From: an uncultured Bacteroidota bacterium
GTDB taxonomy: Bacteria; Bacteroidota; Bacteroidia; Bacteroidales; VadinHA17
Direction: 5' to 3'
DNA length: 64,000 bases
NCBI GenBank assembly: GCA_903824785.1
Contig: CAIJYD010000078.1
Span: forward strand, 101,365-165,364
Every line of letters begins with the position of its first letter. Position 1 is the first letter of the stretch. Below are positions 45,034-53,902 of this stretch, in pieces. The notes under the pieces were generated by a model. It was not told where the DNA came from, did not search any database, and saw only the letters and a list, made by a program, of their open reading frames with translations. The position numbers were made by a program, and so were the translations under genes.

Positions 45034-46347
45034 TCAGTTTTTAAGAAGAGTTATATCGCCCATTTTGATAAATGGCTCACCATTTTTGAAATTCCCCCGT
45101 ACCTTCCAGATATATACACCCGGATTGCTTACCTGCCCATTATAATACCCATCCCATCCAATATTAATATCATTGCTTTCGAAAATAAGGATCCCTAATT
45201 TGCTGAATATTTTCAGCTGATACTCAGATACTCCTGAGAACACCGGGTGGAAGATCTGGGCCGTTTCATCGCTTTTTGAAGAATAAAACCCACCTGTCGG
45301 CCCGCCCTGATTAGGAATGAAAGCATTTGGAAAATCAATAAAATCCTCAGAGCCGGTAAATGCATTCAGAACTGTTAGGGAATCGATACATCCAAATTCT
45401 GATGAGACTACCAGCTTTAAATTATAATTGCCTGATTTTGAATATCTGTGAAGGGGTTCAGAAAGATCTGAAGAACTTCCGTCGCCAAAATCCCATCTAA
45501 ATTTTACTCCATTCGCCGAATAATTGACGAAGCGAATCTCGTCATCAGGAAGAAGAGGCTTTGAGGGATTTGTTTCAAAGCTTACTGATGGCTTCGGGTA
45601 GACTGTTATTACTGCTGAAGAAGTTGCAATGTTCCCATCAGTGCCAAACACATCAAGAACTACCTTATAATCTCCTTCAACATCAAAGATCCATTCCGGA
45701 TTCTTTGATGTTGAATAACCTCCGTCACCAAAGGTCCAGCGGCAGGAATCGTAACCGTTCAATTTATTATAAAACTGTATTTTCAAAGGGGAACATCCTT
45801 TAGCAACAGATGATTCGAATATGGGTTGTTCCTTATTCAATCTGCCTTTTATCTTACCGCTCTCGGGAGTCGATCCTGTGAACAGCTCTTTTTTGGAAAA
45901 CGATTCAGTCACTCCTGCCGGCATAAATTTGTTTTTCATAGGAACTTCTTTTAACCGGATCGTCTCCTTAGCCTGCATTTTTCCGTGACTATTTTTTTGT
46001 CCGGTAGTCACTGATTCTGAAGCTCTGTCTTTTAAATTACCTTCATTCTGCTTTAAAGGGCTGAAAGCCGCATCAGTTGTATTATCAGCACGGACATTAA
46101 TATTCAGACTGTCAGAGAAATTCACGGAAGGCAATTGACCTGAATCCTTTTCTCCTCCGGAAAGTAAAAAAACGACTACTGCTACTGCAACAAAGATACC
46201 TCCAAGATAATAGATATTTATTCTGCCCGGGGTGAAACGCAGGAACTCACGTCCGGCGAGCTTGCGCATCAGCTTTGCATTAACTGAAGCATCCGGAATA
46301 ATTTCACTGTTTTCAAGCTTCCGCCTGAATAACTCATTTAAGTCCAT
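45034..46347 (-). CDS. Membrane anti-sigma-like protein with PKD and CHU_C domains
   Basis: The N-terminal 50 residues (NELFRRKLENSEIIPDASVN) resemble the cytoplasmic end of an anti-sigma factor. One membrane helix follows (about residues 50-70), then a low-complexity linker, two PKD domains (about 180-260 and 265-340) with YSTSKNPEWIF and RFRWDFGDG-like turns, and a C-terminal CHU_C-like domain starting near FPNAFIPNQGG. It has no signal peptide, so it is a single-pass inner-membrane protein with a large periplasmic part. An ATG at 46347 is used; a GTG at 46368 is possible. The gene follows its ECF sigma gene. Confidence 0.75.
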   Translation of the reverse strand: MDLNELFRRKLENSEIIPDASVNAKLMRKLAGREFLRFTPGRINIYYLGGIFVAVAVVVFLLSGGEKDSGQLPSVNFSDSLNINVRADNTTDAAFSPLKQNEGNLKDRASESVTTGQKNSHGKMQAKETIRLKEVPMKNKFMPAGVTESFSKKELFTGSTPESGKIKGRLNKEQPIFESSVAKGCSPLKIQFYNKLNGYDSCRWTFGDGGYSTSKNPEWIFDVEGDYKVVLDVFGTDGNIATSSAVITVYPKPSVSFETNPSKPLLPDDEIRFVNYSANGVKFRWDFGDGSSSDLSEPLHRYSKSGNYNLKLVVSSEFGCIDSLTVLNAFTGSEDFIDFPNAFIPNQGGPTGGFYSSKSDETAQIFHPVFSGVSEYQLKIFSKLGILIFESNDINIGWDGYYNGQVSNPGVYIWKVRGNFKNGEPFIKMGDITLLKN

Positions 46348-46394
46348 ATTCTGTTTCCCTGTCTTCACCTTTTTTAAAATGTTATCATGTTCTT

Positions 46395-46958
46395 TCAGCC
46401 ATTTTCCGGATAGCTGCTTTTCAATTTTCCAAGTTTTTCAAGTTTGTCTCTGAGTACTCCTTTTGCCCTGCTGTACTGAGATTTAGATGTATTTGTATCA
46501 ATCCCGAGCATTTCAGCAATCTCCTTATGTTTATAGCCCTCAACTGCATAAAGGTTAAACACCATTCTGTAACCGGCCGGCAACTCATTAAGCACTTTGA
46601 AAAGTTCTTCGGAATTAAAAAAATCTTCTTCAAAACTTTCAGTCCCTGCCTCAACCGAAATGTACTCATCAATATCAACATGATATCTGTATTTCAGATT
46701 TTTATGATAATGGGTAATTGCGGTATTAACGGCAATCTTCCTTAACCATCCTATAAAAGAACCTGTTCCTGAAAAATCTTTGATATTAAAGAAGATCTTC
46801 AAAAAACTCTCCTGCAAAATATCCTCAGCCTCCGCCTTATCTTTTGCATATCTTAAACAAACACCAAGCAAAAGGCGGGAATACTTATCGTAAAGTATCT
46901 GCTGCGCCCTCCTGTTATGTTTAGCGCACCCTTCTATTATTTGCTGCTCGCTCATCAT
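46395..46958 (-). CDS. ECF RNA polymerase sigma factor
   Basis: The 187-residue protein has sigma region 2 (about residues 25-95, with the DILQESFLKIF helix) and region 4 (about 120-175) including YAVEGYKHKEIAEMLGIDTNTSKSQ as the helix-turn-helix. It directs RNA polymerase to promoters chosen by a regulon that is not known. The downstream gene encodes a membrane protein with an anti-sigma-like N-terminus, so the pair is a likely regulatory switch. Two ATG codons start the gene; the first is used. Confidence 0.88.
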   Translation of the reverse strand: MMSEQQIIEGCAKHNRRAQQILYDKYSRLLLGVCLRYAKDKAEAEDILQESFLKIFFNIKDFSGTGSFIGWLRKIAVNTAITHYHKNLKYRYHVDIDEYISVEAGTESFEEDFFNSEELFKVLNELPAGYRMVFNLYAVEGYKHKEIAEMLGIDTNTSKSQYSRAKGVLRDKLEKLGKLKSSYPENG

Positions 46959-47058
46959 AACCCGGGGACATTTTTAAGACCGATCAAGGAAAAGAATGGT
47001 TGCATTATCTGAAATATTTCTTTAAAAAAATATTTTCATGCGTTATTCTTGTTTTCTG

Positions 47059-47074
47059 AATGACAAAGGTCATT
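47059..47074. repeat. Perfect 16-bp palindrome between divergent genes
   Basis: AATGAC-AAAG-GTCATT: the two 6-base arms are perfect complements around a 4-base spacer. It is in the region between the divergent ECF sigma and proline dehydrogenase genes, 101 bases from the first and 83 bases from the second. It looks like a dimer-binding operator, but the regulator is not identified. Confidence 0.5.
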
Positions 47075-47156
47075 AAAAAATGAATTGTTTTCAGCTTTAT
47101 TAGCATTTTAAAAAGTGAAAAAGGAAAATTAGTTCTAAAAGTTACAAAATCATATT

Positions 47157-48068
47157 ATGTTCAACAAATTCATAGCGGCAATATTGCCCTGGTTTCCTAA
47201 AAAATTCATCTGGATATTTTCGAGAGCTTATATCTCAGGTGAAACAATTGAAGATGCAATGCAGGTATCCAGGGAGCTGAACAGCAAAAAGATAAAGGTT
47301 ACTCTTGATGTCCTTGGAGAATTCATTAAGACACTTGAAGAGGCTGAACTCAATAAGAATGAATACCTGAACCTGATTGAAACCTCATACAAAAACGGTA
47401 TTGATGGAAATTTCTCAGTTAAACCTACCAGTTTCGGTTTGCTGATCGATAAGGAGGTCTGCTTCAATCATATCAGGGATATTGTTGCAAAAGCCGCACA
47501 ATACAACGGGTTCATCAGAATCGACATGGAAGATTCTCCCTGCACCAGTGATGAGATTGAGCTTTTCCGCAGACTTAAAGCTGAATTTCCAGGAAATACA
47601 GGACTTGTTGTACAGGCATATTTAAGAAGAACATTAAAAGACCTTGAGGAGATGCTTGATCTGAACAGCGCAAAGATCCCGGTGAGTTACAGGCTATGCA
47701 AAGGTATTTACGTTGAAAAGGAAACAATTGCATTTAAAAAATATGAAGAGATTAATACCCATTTCCTTGAAGATCTTGAATTTATGTTCAGGAATAAAAT
47801 TTATGTCGGAATTGCAACACACGATAAACCACTTGTAGACGGAGCATATAAACTGATTGAAAAATATCAGGTCCCGAAAGAGATGTATGAATTTCAGATG
47901 CTATACGGTGTTACTCCCAGACTTCGGGATAGCATTGTTAATGAAGGACATACCATGAGGATTTACGTTCCGTTCGGGAAACAATGGTTCGGCTATTCAA
48001 CACGAAGGCTGAAAGAAAATCCTAAAATGGCAAGCCATATTATTAAAGCTGTTTTTTATAAAGGATAA
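47157..48068 (+). CDS. Proline dehydrogenase family protein
   Basis: The 303-residue FAD-dependent TIM barrel oxidises proline to pyrroline-5-carboxylate, feeding electrons to quinone. Typical segments are DMEDSPCTS, SYRLCKGIYVEKE, ATHDKPLVD, EFQMLYGV and the C-terminal YVPFGKQWFGYSTRRLKENP. It is the monofunctional, short form without the aldehyde dehydrogenase half of PutA. No P5C dehydrogenase gene is adjacent. The ATG at 47157 gives the expected length. Confidence 0.86.
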   Translation: MFNKFIAAILPWFPKKFIWIFSRAYISGETIEDAMQVSRELNSKKIKVTLDVLGEFIKTLEEAELNKNEYLNLIETSYKNGIDGNFSVKPTSFGLLIDKEVCFNHIRDIVAKAAQYNGFIRIDMEDSPCTSDEIELFRRLKAEFPGNTGLVVQAYLRRTLKDLEEMLDLNSAKIPVSYRLCKGIYVEKETIAFKKYEEINTHFLEDLEFMFRNKIYVGIATHDKPLVDGAYKLIEKYQVPKEMYEFQMLYGVTPRLRDSIVNEGHTMRIYVPFGKQWFGYSTRRLKENPKMASHIIKAVFYKG

Positions 48069-48088
48069 TCCTCCCGGTCAAAAGGATT

Positions 48089-48814
48089 CTATTTCCTCTG
48101 CCGCAGAGTCTCAAAGTATTTTTTCTGTATCTGATTCAGATCCTGATCAGTCAGTTCAGACTTAAACTGAGCTGGCTTTTCCGGGACGCCCTTTATAAGA
48201 AGGAAAGCTGCTGGTATTAATAATAACGGACTTAACCCGGCTATCTTATCCGATGGGATTCCACCTCTTTCAAAAGCATCATTCTTCTGTTTCTGGCTTA
48301 ATATTGAATAGTTGCCGGATGCATCACCAAAATTATTTATACCTGTACGTCCCTGATATGCTGACATAGCTACGTTATATCTGGCATTATTAAATGTTTC
48401 AGGGGTTTTACTCCTTCCATTCATAAGGTCAGATTTCAGGTTTGTTAATCTGGGAACTATAATAACCTCACCTATTGACAGCGTATCGCTATTCAAATAA
48501 ATACCAGCAATAAACTCCATTCCTGTGAGTGTATCACTTATATGCATAAATTCTGATTTATATCCGAGGCTGTTAAAGACAACTGTATCGCCGTGATTCA
48601 CATAAAAGGCAAAAGATCCATCATCACTGCTTACAGCTGAAAAGGAGCTGTTAATCATGATCTGTGTGTTGCGAACCGGTGATAGGTTAGCAGCATCCAT
48701 TACCATGCCATGAAATAGAATACCGCCGTCACTGGTTTCTTTTTTCTGACTAAATCCCGATTGAAAAATAATAAGTGCTGAAAAGAGAAAAAGAATGATT
48801 CGTCTTTCAGTCAT
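48089..48814 (-). CDS. Secreted protein with CarboxypepD_reg-like domain
   Basis: The 241-residue protein has a signal peptide (about 1-22) and a beta-sandwich (about 30-110) like the carboxypeptidase regulatory domain: it starts FHGMVMDAANLSPVRNTQI and ends with the DTVVFNSLGYKS turn, as at the N-termini of TonB-dependent SusC proteins. After this comes a mostly disordered or helical part with no TonB box or barrel. It may be a periplasmic or outer-membrane anchor; its role is not known. It lies just downstream of the nitroreductase gene in the same direction. Confidence 0.7.
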   Translation of the reverse strand: MTERRIILFLFSALIIFQSGFSQKKETSDGGILFHGMVMDAANLSPVRNTQIMINSSFSAVSSDDGSFAFYVNHGDTVVFNSLGYKSEFMHISDTLTGMEFIAGIYLNSDTLSIGEVIIVPRLTNLKSDLMNGRSKTPETFNNARYNVAMSAYQGRTGINNFGDASGNYSILSQKQKNDAFERGGIPSDKIAGLSPLLLIPAAFLLIKGVPEKPAQFKSELTDQDLNQIQKKYFETLRQRK

Positions 48815-48821
48815 TATCAGA

Positions 48822-49394
48822 TTATAACTTAATTATCAGCTCACTAAGGGTTCTTTTAGGGACATGATGCTTCTTTTCACCATCTCTCCAGTATTTGACA
48901 TCATTATTTTTAATCTCATCAATAATAACCACCTCAACCGGTTTCCCCAATGCGAGAACAAGAAGGATATCGAACTTATCAGGTATATTCAGTTCTTCCC
49001 GAAGCTCTTCACGTTTTATTGAAGATATCATACAACCTCCAAGGCCTGCTTCTGTTGCTCCAAGCATTATACTTTGTGCAGCAATTCCGTGATCTACACC
49101 AAAGATCTCAGTTATAGATTTATCGCCAAGAATTATAATATAGCCCGATGGCCGTTCTCCTTTGGAAGGGCCTGCCCATGCCTCAATATACCCTGCCCAG
49201 GAGAGATATGGAAATATTTTTTCACAATAACCCTGGGTGTTGAAAAGAAGGTATTTTAATGGTTGCCTGTTAGCACCCGAGGCTGAAAGTCTTGCAAGGC
49301 CGACAAGATTTTCGAGCGTTGACTGATCAATACTGTGCGACTCATCGAACCTGCGAAAAGTACGGGTTGCTGAGATTAGTTCTTTAAGATTCAT
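48822..49394 (-). CDS. Nitroreductase-family flavoprotein
   Basis: The 190-residue protein is a small FMN-dependent nitroreductase. It has TRTFRRFDESHSID, the SASGANRQP FMN-binding turn near residue 40, and the GLGGCMISS segment with Cys in the later fold. Such enzymes reduce nitro compounds, quinones or flavins with NAD(P)H. It is 81 bases downstream of sodB, from which it is separated by a terminator. Confidence 0.85.
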   Translation of the reverse strand: MNLKELISATRTFRRFDESHSIDQSTLENLVGLARLSASGANRQPLKYLLFNTQGYCEKIFPYLSWAGYIEAWAGPSKGERPSGYIIILGDKSITEIFGVDHGIAAQSIMLGATEAGLGGCMISSIKREELREELNIPDKFDILLVLALGKPVEVVIIDEIKNNDVKYWRDGEKKHHVPKRTLSELIIKL

Positions 49395-49422
49395 TTTTCA
49401 GTTTTTTTCTTATGACAAATGT

Positions 49423-49455
49423 AAAAAAAAAAAAGGAATCGCCTACTGATTCCTT
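49423..49455 (-). terminator. Rho-independent terminator of sodB
   Basis: On the minus strand AAGGAATC pairs perfectly with GATTCCTT across a 7-base loop, and a run of 10 or more T follows (A run at 49423-49434 on the plus strand). It ends the leftward transcript of the superoxide dismutase gene. Confidence 0.88.
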
Positions 49456-49475
49456 CCTGAATTTATGTAAGGTTA

Positions 49476-50051
49476 TTAATACCTTTTTTCAATCTGATCC
49501 CAATCAAGAACCTCCCAGAATGATTTGATATAATCCGGACGTTTATTTCTGTGATCAATATAATATGCGTGTTCCCATACATCGCATGTAATAAGCGGTT
49601 TGAGTCCTTTACGCAAAGGGTTGCCAGCGTTTGATTCCTGAACAATCTGAAGAGTTCCGTCTTGATTTTTCGCCAGCCAGGCCCATCCGGCTCCGAAAAG
49701 GGTAGCCGCAGCTTTATTAAATTGTTCCTTGAATGAATCAAAGGAACCGAAAGAGCCGTTTATTGCCTCAGCAAGAATGCCTTTAGGAATCTTCCTTCCA
49801 TCGAGTGCAAATGATTCGAAGTAGAAAGTATGGTTCCAGACCTGAGCAGCATTATTGTAAATCCCGCCTTCAGCTTTCCTGATAATTGTTTCAAGGTCAG
49901 CATTTTCAAATTCTGTGCCGGGTACAAGTCCGTTCAGGTTATTAACATAAGCCTGATGATGTTTTCCATAATGGTAATCGAGCGTCTCTTCACTTATATG
50001 AGGTACAAGTGAATTCAGCTTGTAAGGTAGTTTTGGTAGTTCAAATGCCAT
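49476..50051 (-). CDS. sodB: Superoxide dismutase, Fe/Mn type
   Basis: The 191-residue enzyme dismutates superoxide. The metal ligands of the family are visible: H27 in LDYHYGKHH, a second histidine in QVWNHTFYF (about residue 74), and the aspartate and histidine in CDVWEHAYYIDH near the C-terminus. The short form and the GAGWAWL segment are typical of the Fe or cambialistic branch of Bacteroidetes. Two -7-like boxes (50111-50118, 50120-50127) lie upstream. Confidence 0.95.
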   Translation of the reverse strand: MAFELPKLPYKLNSLVPHISEETLDYHYGKHHQAYVNNLNGLVPGTEFENADLETIIRKAEGGIYNNAAQVWNHTFYFESFALDGRKIPKGILAEAINGSFGSFDSFKEQFNKAAATLFGAGWAWLAKNQDGTLQIVQESNAGNPLRKGLKPLITCDVWEHAYYIDHRNKRPDYIKSFWEVLDWDQIEKRY

Positions 50052-50137
50052 GATTCTGATAATTTTGAATTAATACTTTCAACATAAAACAATGAAAAGT
50101 TACCTATGTTCAAATTTAACAAAAATATACCACTCCT

Positions 50138-50977
50138 TTAATATTCGGGGTTAAGAAAAATCCTTTCGGGAAGCCCGGGAATAACCCCTTTTTCTACGGC
50201 TACCCTGAAAAGCTCATTAATAGCCTCTTTACCTTTTTTCCCAAGGTTAAGGGAAAATTCATTCACAAAAAGTTTAATATGGTTATTCATAACAGTACTG
50301 TCCATCTCTTTTGCATTACCTACAACAAAATCATAAGAAGCAAATGAATCGTGATAAGCATATTCGAGACTCCTCCGAAGTATACGGTTTACCTTCAAAG
50401 CTACATCTTCAGGGATATTGCGATTTATAACAATAGTTCCGAGAGGGATTGGCATTCCGGTAAGTTTTTCCCAGTACTCTCCCATATCTGCTATCTTTCC
50501 CAAACCTTTTTTATGATAAGTGAATCGTGTTTCGTGAATTATAAGTCCGGCATCAGCTTTGTCTGTCAGAAGTGCCTCTTCAATATCCGAAAAAAGAAAT
50601 TCTGTCTTCTTTTTTGCCTCCGGGTAAGCTATGCTGAAAAGAAGATTCGCTGTTGTATATTTCCCTGGTATTGCAATTCTAGCATCAGCAATCTCAGATG
50701 GATCAATTATCCTTCTGCTTATAAGCAATGGCCCGTTTCTGTGCCCCAACGCACTTCCTGAATCCAGAATGAGGTAATTATGAGCAACATAAGCATATGC
50801 ATGACAGCTAATCTTTGTTATATCTACTTCTGAAGCCCGGGCTTTTTTGTTCAGCTCTTCAACATCTGCAAGAAAATAATCAAACTCCAGTCCTTCAAGA
50901 TCAACCCTTCCATGCACCAAGGCGTCGAAAATAAATGTATCGTTAGGGCATGGGGAAAAACCCAATGTTAATTTCAT
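50138..50977 (-). CDS. mqnD: 1,4-dihydroxy-6-naphthoate synthase
   Basis: MqnD acts in the futalosine pathway of menaquinone synthesis, turning cyclic dehypoxanthine futalosine into dihydroxy-naphthoate. The 279-residue protein has the periplasmic-binding-protein-like fold, the start LGFSPCPNDTFIFDA and the ARIAIPGKYTTANLLF segment. It starts 4 bases after mqnB on the same strand. Menaquinone is the expected quinone partner of the Na+-NQR encoded at 14-20 kb. Confidence 0.92.
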   Translation of the reverse strand: MKLTLGFSPCPNDTFIFDALVHGRVDLEGLEFDYFLADVEELNKKARASEVDITKISCHAYAYVAHNYLILDSGSALGHRNGPLLISRRIIDPSEIADARIAIPGKYTTANLLFSIAYPEAKKKTEFLFSDIEEALLTDKADAGLIIHETRFTYHKKGLGKIADMGEYWEKLTGMPIPLGTIVINRNIPEDVALKVNRILRRSLEYAYHDSFASYDFVVGNAKEMDSTVMNNHIKLFVNEFSLNLGKKGKEAINELFRVAVEKGVIPGLPERIFLNPEY

Positions 50978-50981
50978 CTTT

Positions 50982-51662
50982 TCAATCCAAAGTTAGTAAT
51001 ACTTCAAGAAGCTTTTCCGAAAGGTTACCGATCGCAAGGGGGATATTCCATTTGCTCTTATCACGGAGTTCCACTCTGTTAGAAATTGACCTTAAAGCCA
51101 GAAAAGGGATCTGTTCACTAATGCAAATATAAAAAAAAGTTGCTCCTTCCATCGTCTCAATATCAGGATTAAACTTCCGGAACAGTTTAATACGGGTAGC
51201 TTCTGAACCTGTGGCAGTATTTACAGTTATAGCCCTGACCGGCGGTATTCTGCTCTTTATCTGATGAAAACACAGGTTATCAGCATAAAGAAGCCCATCC
51301 TTAAATGGAAATTCACCGGCACCGGTTAAACCCGCTTCAGCCAGCGTGAGGAAGTTGTCCCCGTCCTCAATGCCGGAATCGGCAAAACAGTCAGACCATG
51401 GCATAACAACATCTCCGATAATAAATTCATCTCTGTAACTGCCTGCAATACCTGCATTTATGGCAAGGTCCGGTTTACCATTTTCAGTGAACCATCTCTT
51501 CAGAGCCCAGGCCGTTAAGATTGAACCTACGCCGGCAACAAGAAGAGTTATCTCAATGTTTCCAAAGCGGTATCCGCCGGTTACCTTCTGTATACCCTTG
51601 ATTTTATTCAGGGCATCTGCTTCTGCAGAAGTGGCTGTAACGTATAATATTTTAAATGACAT
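50982..51662 (-). CDS. mqnB: Futalosine hydrolase
   Basis: MqnB removes hypoxanthine from futalosine. The 226-residue protein is a nucleoside-phosphorylase-fold hydrolase with the loop AGVGSILTAWAL, the INAGIAGSY motif and the acidic ETMEGATFF motif near residue 170, which binds the ribose. It is the first gene of an mqnB-mqnD pair. Confidence 0.88.
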   Translation of the reverse strand: MSFKILYVTATSAEADALNKIKGIQKVTGGYRFGNIEITLLVAGVGSILTAWALKRWFTENGKPDLAINAGIAGSYRDEFIIGDVVMPWSDCFADSGIEDGDNFLTLAEAGLTGAGEFPFKDGLLYADNLCFHQIKSRIPPVRAITVNTATGSEATRIKLFRKFNPDIETMEGATFFYICISEQIPFLALRSISNRVELRDKSKWNIPLAIGNLSEKLLEVLLTLD

Positions 51663-51769
51663 AGTTAGGCAAAGAGCTGTCTAAATTACCAGAGTCGTAA
51701 AGATATTGCTTTTATGGATCAGAAAGATCAAAATTAATGGCTAATATTGTAACATAAATTCATTGAAGT

Positions 51770-52180
51770 ATGATTTACCTGACACGCAGAGAAAGATTCT
51801 GTTCCGCACACAGGATGTTCAGGAAAGACTGGTCTGATGAAGAAAACCAAAAAGTATTCGGGAAATGCTCCAATCCGAACTGGCACGGACATAACTATGT
51901 GCTTTGGGTTACCATTAAGGGAGAACCTTCGCCAGAACATGGTTTTGTTATGAATATCAACATCCTGAAACAGATTATTCTCGAAAAGGTGATCAGTAAG
52001 ATTGACCATAAAAACATCAATCTTGAGGTACCTTTTATGAAAGAAAGAATTGCAACAACCGAAAATCTGGCAGTTGCAATCTGGAATGAACTTGAATTGC
52101 CAATTAAAATCGAGGGGGCAAGCCTTCATTGCATTAAAATTGAAGAAACGGAAAATAATTCAATAGAATATTATGGCTGA
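51770..52180 (+). CDS. queD: 6-carboxytetrahydropterin synthase / PTPS-like protein
   Basis: This 136-residue enzyme of the 6-pyruvoyl-tetrahydropterin synthase family acts on the GTP cyclohydrolase product. Zinc ligands are H14 in CSAHRMF and the two histidines of NWHGHNY (H39, H41), with C33 as the expected catalytic cysteine and the acidic pair near the C-terminus. It overlaps folE by 8 bases, so the two are translationally coupled. It may feed queuosine or tetrahydropterin synthesis; other queuosine genes are not in the window. Confidence 0.87.
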   Translation: MIYLTRRERFCSAHRMFRKDWSDEENQKVFGKCSNPNWHGHNYVLWVTIKGEPSPEHGFVMNINILKQIILEKVISKIDHKNINLEVPFMKERIATTENLAVAIWNELELPIKIEGASLHCIKIEETENNSIEYYG

Positions 52181-52820
52181 CAGAATTGAAAAAGTAAACG
52201 ACGGATCCGGAAAGAAAACCGATGGATATAAAAAAATTGAAACCTGGGACTCTGCCACAATTGATGAGCTTTCTGGTATTTATTACAGGGTTCTTAAGCT
52301 GATTGGCGAAGATCCTGATCGTGAAGGGCTTCTCAACACACCGGTAAGGGTTGCCAAAGCTATGAGTTTTTTAACAATGGGTTATAACCAGGATCCCTGT
52401 GCCATTATAAACTCAGCAAAATTTAAAGAAGAATACAGACAAATGGTACTTGTCAAGGATATTGACATCTATTCGATGTGCGAACATCACATGCTTCCAT
52501 TCTTCGGGAAGGCACATGTAGCTTATATCCCCGATGGATATATTACCGGCCTAAGCAAAATCGCACGGGTTGTTGAAGCTTTCAGCAGAAGGCTGCAGGT
52601 TCAGGAGCGGCTTACCACACAGATCAGAAACTGTATTCAGGAATGTCTTAACCCGCTTGGAGTTGCTGTAGTAATTGAAGCAAAGCATATGTGTATGCAG
52701 ATCCGTGGCGTTCAGAAACAGAACTCTGTAACAACTACTTCCGCTTTCACCGGCGTCTTTCTTGAACAGCTTAACACACGGGAAGAGTTTGTTCACCTTA
52801 TTGGAACCAAACTACACTGA
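52173..52820 (+). CDS. folE: GTP cyclohydrolase I
   Basis: FolE converts GTP to dihydroneopterin triphosphate, the entry to folate and related pterins. The 215-residue protein has the zinc cysteine and histidines in [11 protein letters not shown], the [10 protein letters not shown] segment, the RLQVQERLT motif and the C-terminal zinc cysteine in [10 protein letters not shown]. It is the second gene of a queD-folE pair, overlapping queD by 8 bases. Confidence 0.95.
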   Translation: MADRIEKVNDGSGKKTDGYKKIETWDSATIDELSGIYYRVLKLIGEDPDREGLLNTPVRVAKAMSFLTMGYNQDPCAIINSAKFKEEYRQMVLVKDIDIYSMCEHHMLPFFGKAHVAYIPDGYITGLSKIARVVEAFSRRLQVQERLTTQIRNCIQECLNPLGVAVVIEAKHMCMQIRGVQKQNSVTTTSAFTGVFLEQLNTREEFVHLIGTKLH

Positions 52821-52881
52821 TAATAGCGAAAAATCATTTTAGCCTCAGGAAACTTCTGAACTATTTAAAGCTTTTATACTG

Positions 52882-53289
52882 TTAACTAAATAACAGGGTA
52901 ACATTCTGAATTACTGATTCATTAAGGGAAAGAGCAACCGGACATGTTTTAACGCAATACTCAAGGATTTTTTTCTGCTTTACGGTATAACTATTTCCTG
53001 AAAAGTCGAATTCAATTTTTATCTCTCCAATTTTCCGTGGAGTGTCGTTCATTATTTTGGTTATTTTGCAGGTGCTGCCTTCAATTGAAAAGCCATGCTC
53101 CATGGCGGCAATACCCATGATAGTGAAGATACAGCTCCCAAGAGCCGAGGCAACCATATCAGTTGGTGAAAAGTTTTCTCCCTTTCCTTTATTATCAACA
53201 GGTGCATCTGTGGTTATAACACTTCCCGACCTGACATGAAGAATTTCAGTGCGGAGATCTCCAAGGTATTTTGTTTTTGCTGTTTCCAT
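52882..53289 (-). CDS. OsmC/Ohr-family protein
   Basis: The 135-residue protein is of the OsmC family. The paired redox cysteines are in ALGSCIFT (about residue 52) and in EYCVKTCP near the C-terminus. These enzymes detoxify organic or lipid hydroperoxides with a thiol reductant. It is convergent with folE. A possible -7 TACATTTG with a TTTG 21 bases upstream lies at 53476-53508, although that would give a long leader. Confidence 0.86.
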   Translation of the reverse strand: METAKTKYLGDLRTEILHVRSGSVITTDAPVDNKGKGENFSPTDMVASALGSCIFTIMGIAAMEHGFSIEGSTCKITKIMNDTPRKIGEIKIEFDFSGNSYTVKQKKILEYCVKTCPVALSLNESVIQNVTLLFS

Positions 53290-53334
53290 TTATATTCAAT
53301 TAAAATTTATAACTTATTGATGCTGACACCTTAA

Positions 53335-53421
53335 TTTATCAGACTAACGGAGATTCCGGGTACTATTGCAATGGCAAAACTGTTCCTGGATAAATTTGGC
53401 TATCTCGGCCTTTCTAAATAA
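53335..53421 (+). pseudogene. Possible C-terminal gene remnant
   Basis: The frame is open for 28 codons after a stop at 53332 and ends with TAA at 53419-53421, and it reads a plausible helix-rich end (AMAKLFLDKFGYLGLSK). There is no start codon that would make it a gene of normal size. The parent family is not recognised, and chance cannot be excluded. Confidence 0.2.
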
Positions 53422-53558
53422 TTTTTCAAATTTACAATATTTTTAAACAACCCGGGGGTGTCATTGCAAAAGTTACAAATGTAGCGTTTAAGGGTAGATA
53501 ACCACAAACAGCAGGCTTTAGAAATACAATGATTTATGTGAACCTCTTGTGAGAAGGA

Positions 53559-53703
53559 TTAAGTTTTAACAGGTACAGGCATTGATAATTGCGCTTTATG
53601 AACCTCTAATAAAAGTTTTAAAGCATCAATTAAATTGATTTTAAGTTCGTCTATGGTTTTGCCTTGCGAAATAGCTGCAGTTAGTTATTACAAAATTTCT
53701 CAT
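53559..53703 (-). pseudogene. HicB-like antitoxin remnant
   Basis: The minus strand from ATG 53703 reads MRNFVIT, an HicB-like beginning, then shifts frame; the second frame reads AISQGKTIDELKINLIDALK and ends at TAA (53559-53561). HicB antitoxins have just this QGKTIEEA-type helix. The middle seems deleted and a stop interrupts the frame upstream, so it is not functional. No hicA is visible beside it. Confidence 0.45.
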
Positions 53704-53704
53704 G

Positions 53705-53902
53705 TTATATGCCATTTTTAAAAAATAGAATTAGTGAAATATTTGTTGCCTCTCCGATTGAGACAAGCAGAGACAAGAAGTGCCTTGTCGCTGCCCAAGT
53801 TTGTGTGCCAATTTTTATTGAACTATTGCTTCCAATATTCCCATAAGAATTTAGCAGTAAAAATATTCCGATTATAGCGATAACCGTTTTAAATATCCTC
53901 AT
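53705..53902 (-). pseudogene. Truncated secreted FISUMP-like fragment
   Basis: The 65-codon frame begins with a good signal peptide (MRIFKTVIAIIGIFLLLNS), then SIKIGTQTWA, which matches the start of Fibrobacter-succinogenes-major-paralogous (FISUMP) repeats. The following residues do not continue the domain. It looks like the left part of a longer secreted protein gene joined by deletion to unrelated sequence. Confidence 0.4.

Noticed and set aside
53705-53902. The 65-codon frame as an intact small secreted protein
   Set aside because: A FISUMP-like start is followed by unrelated residues and the stretch is surrounded by other broken frames, so a remnant is more likely.
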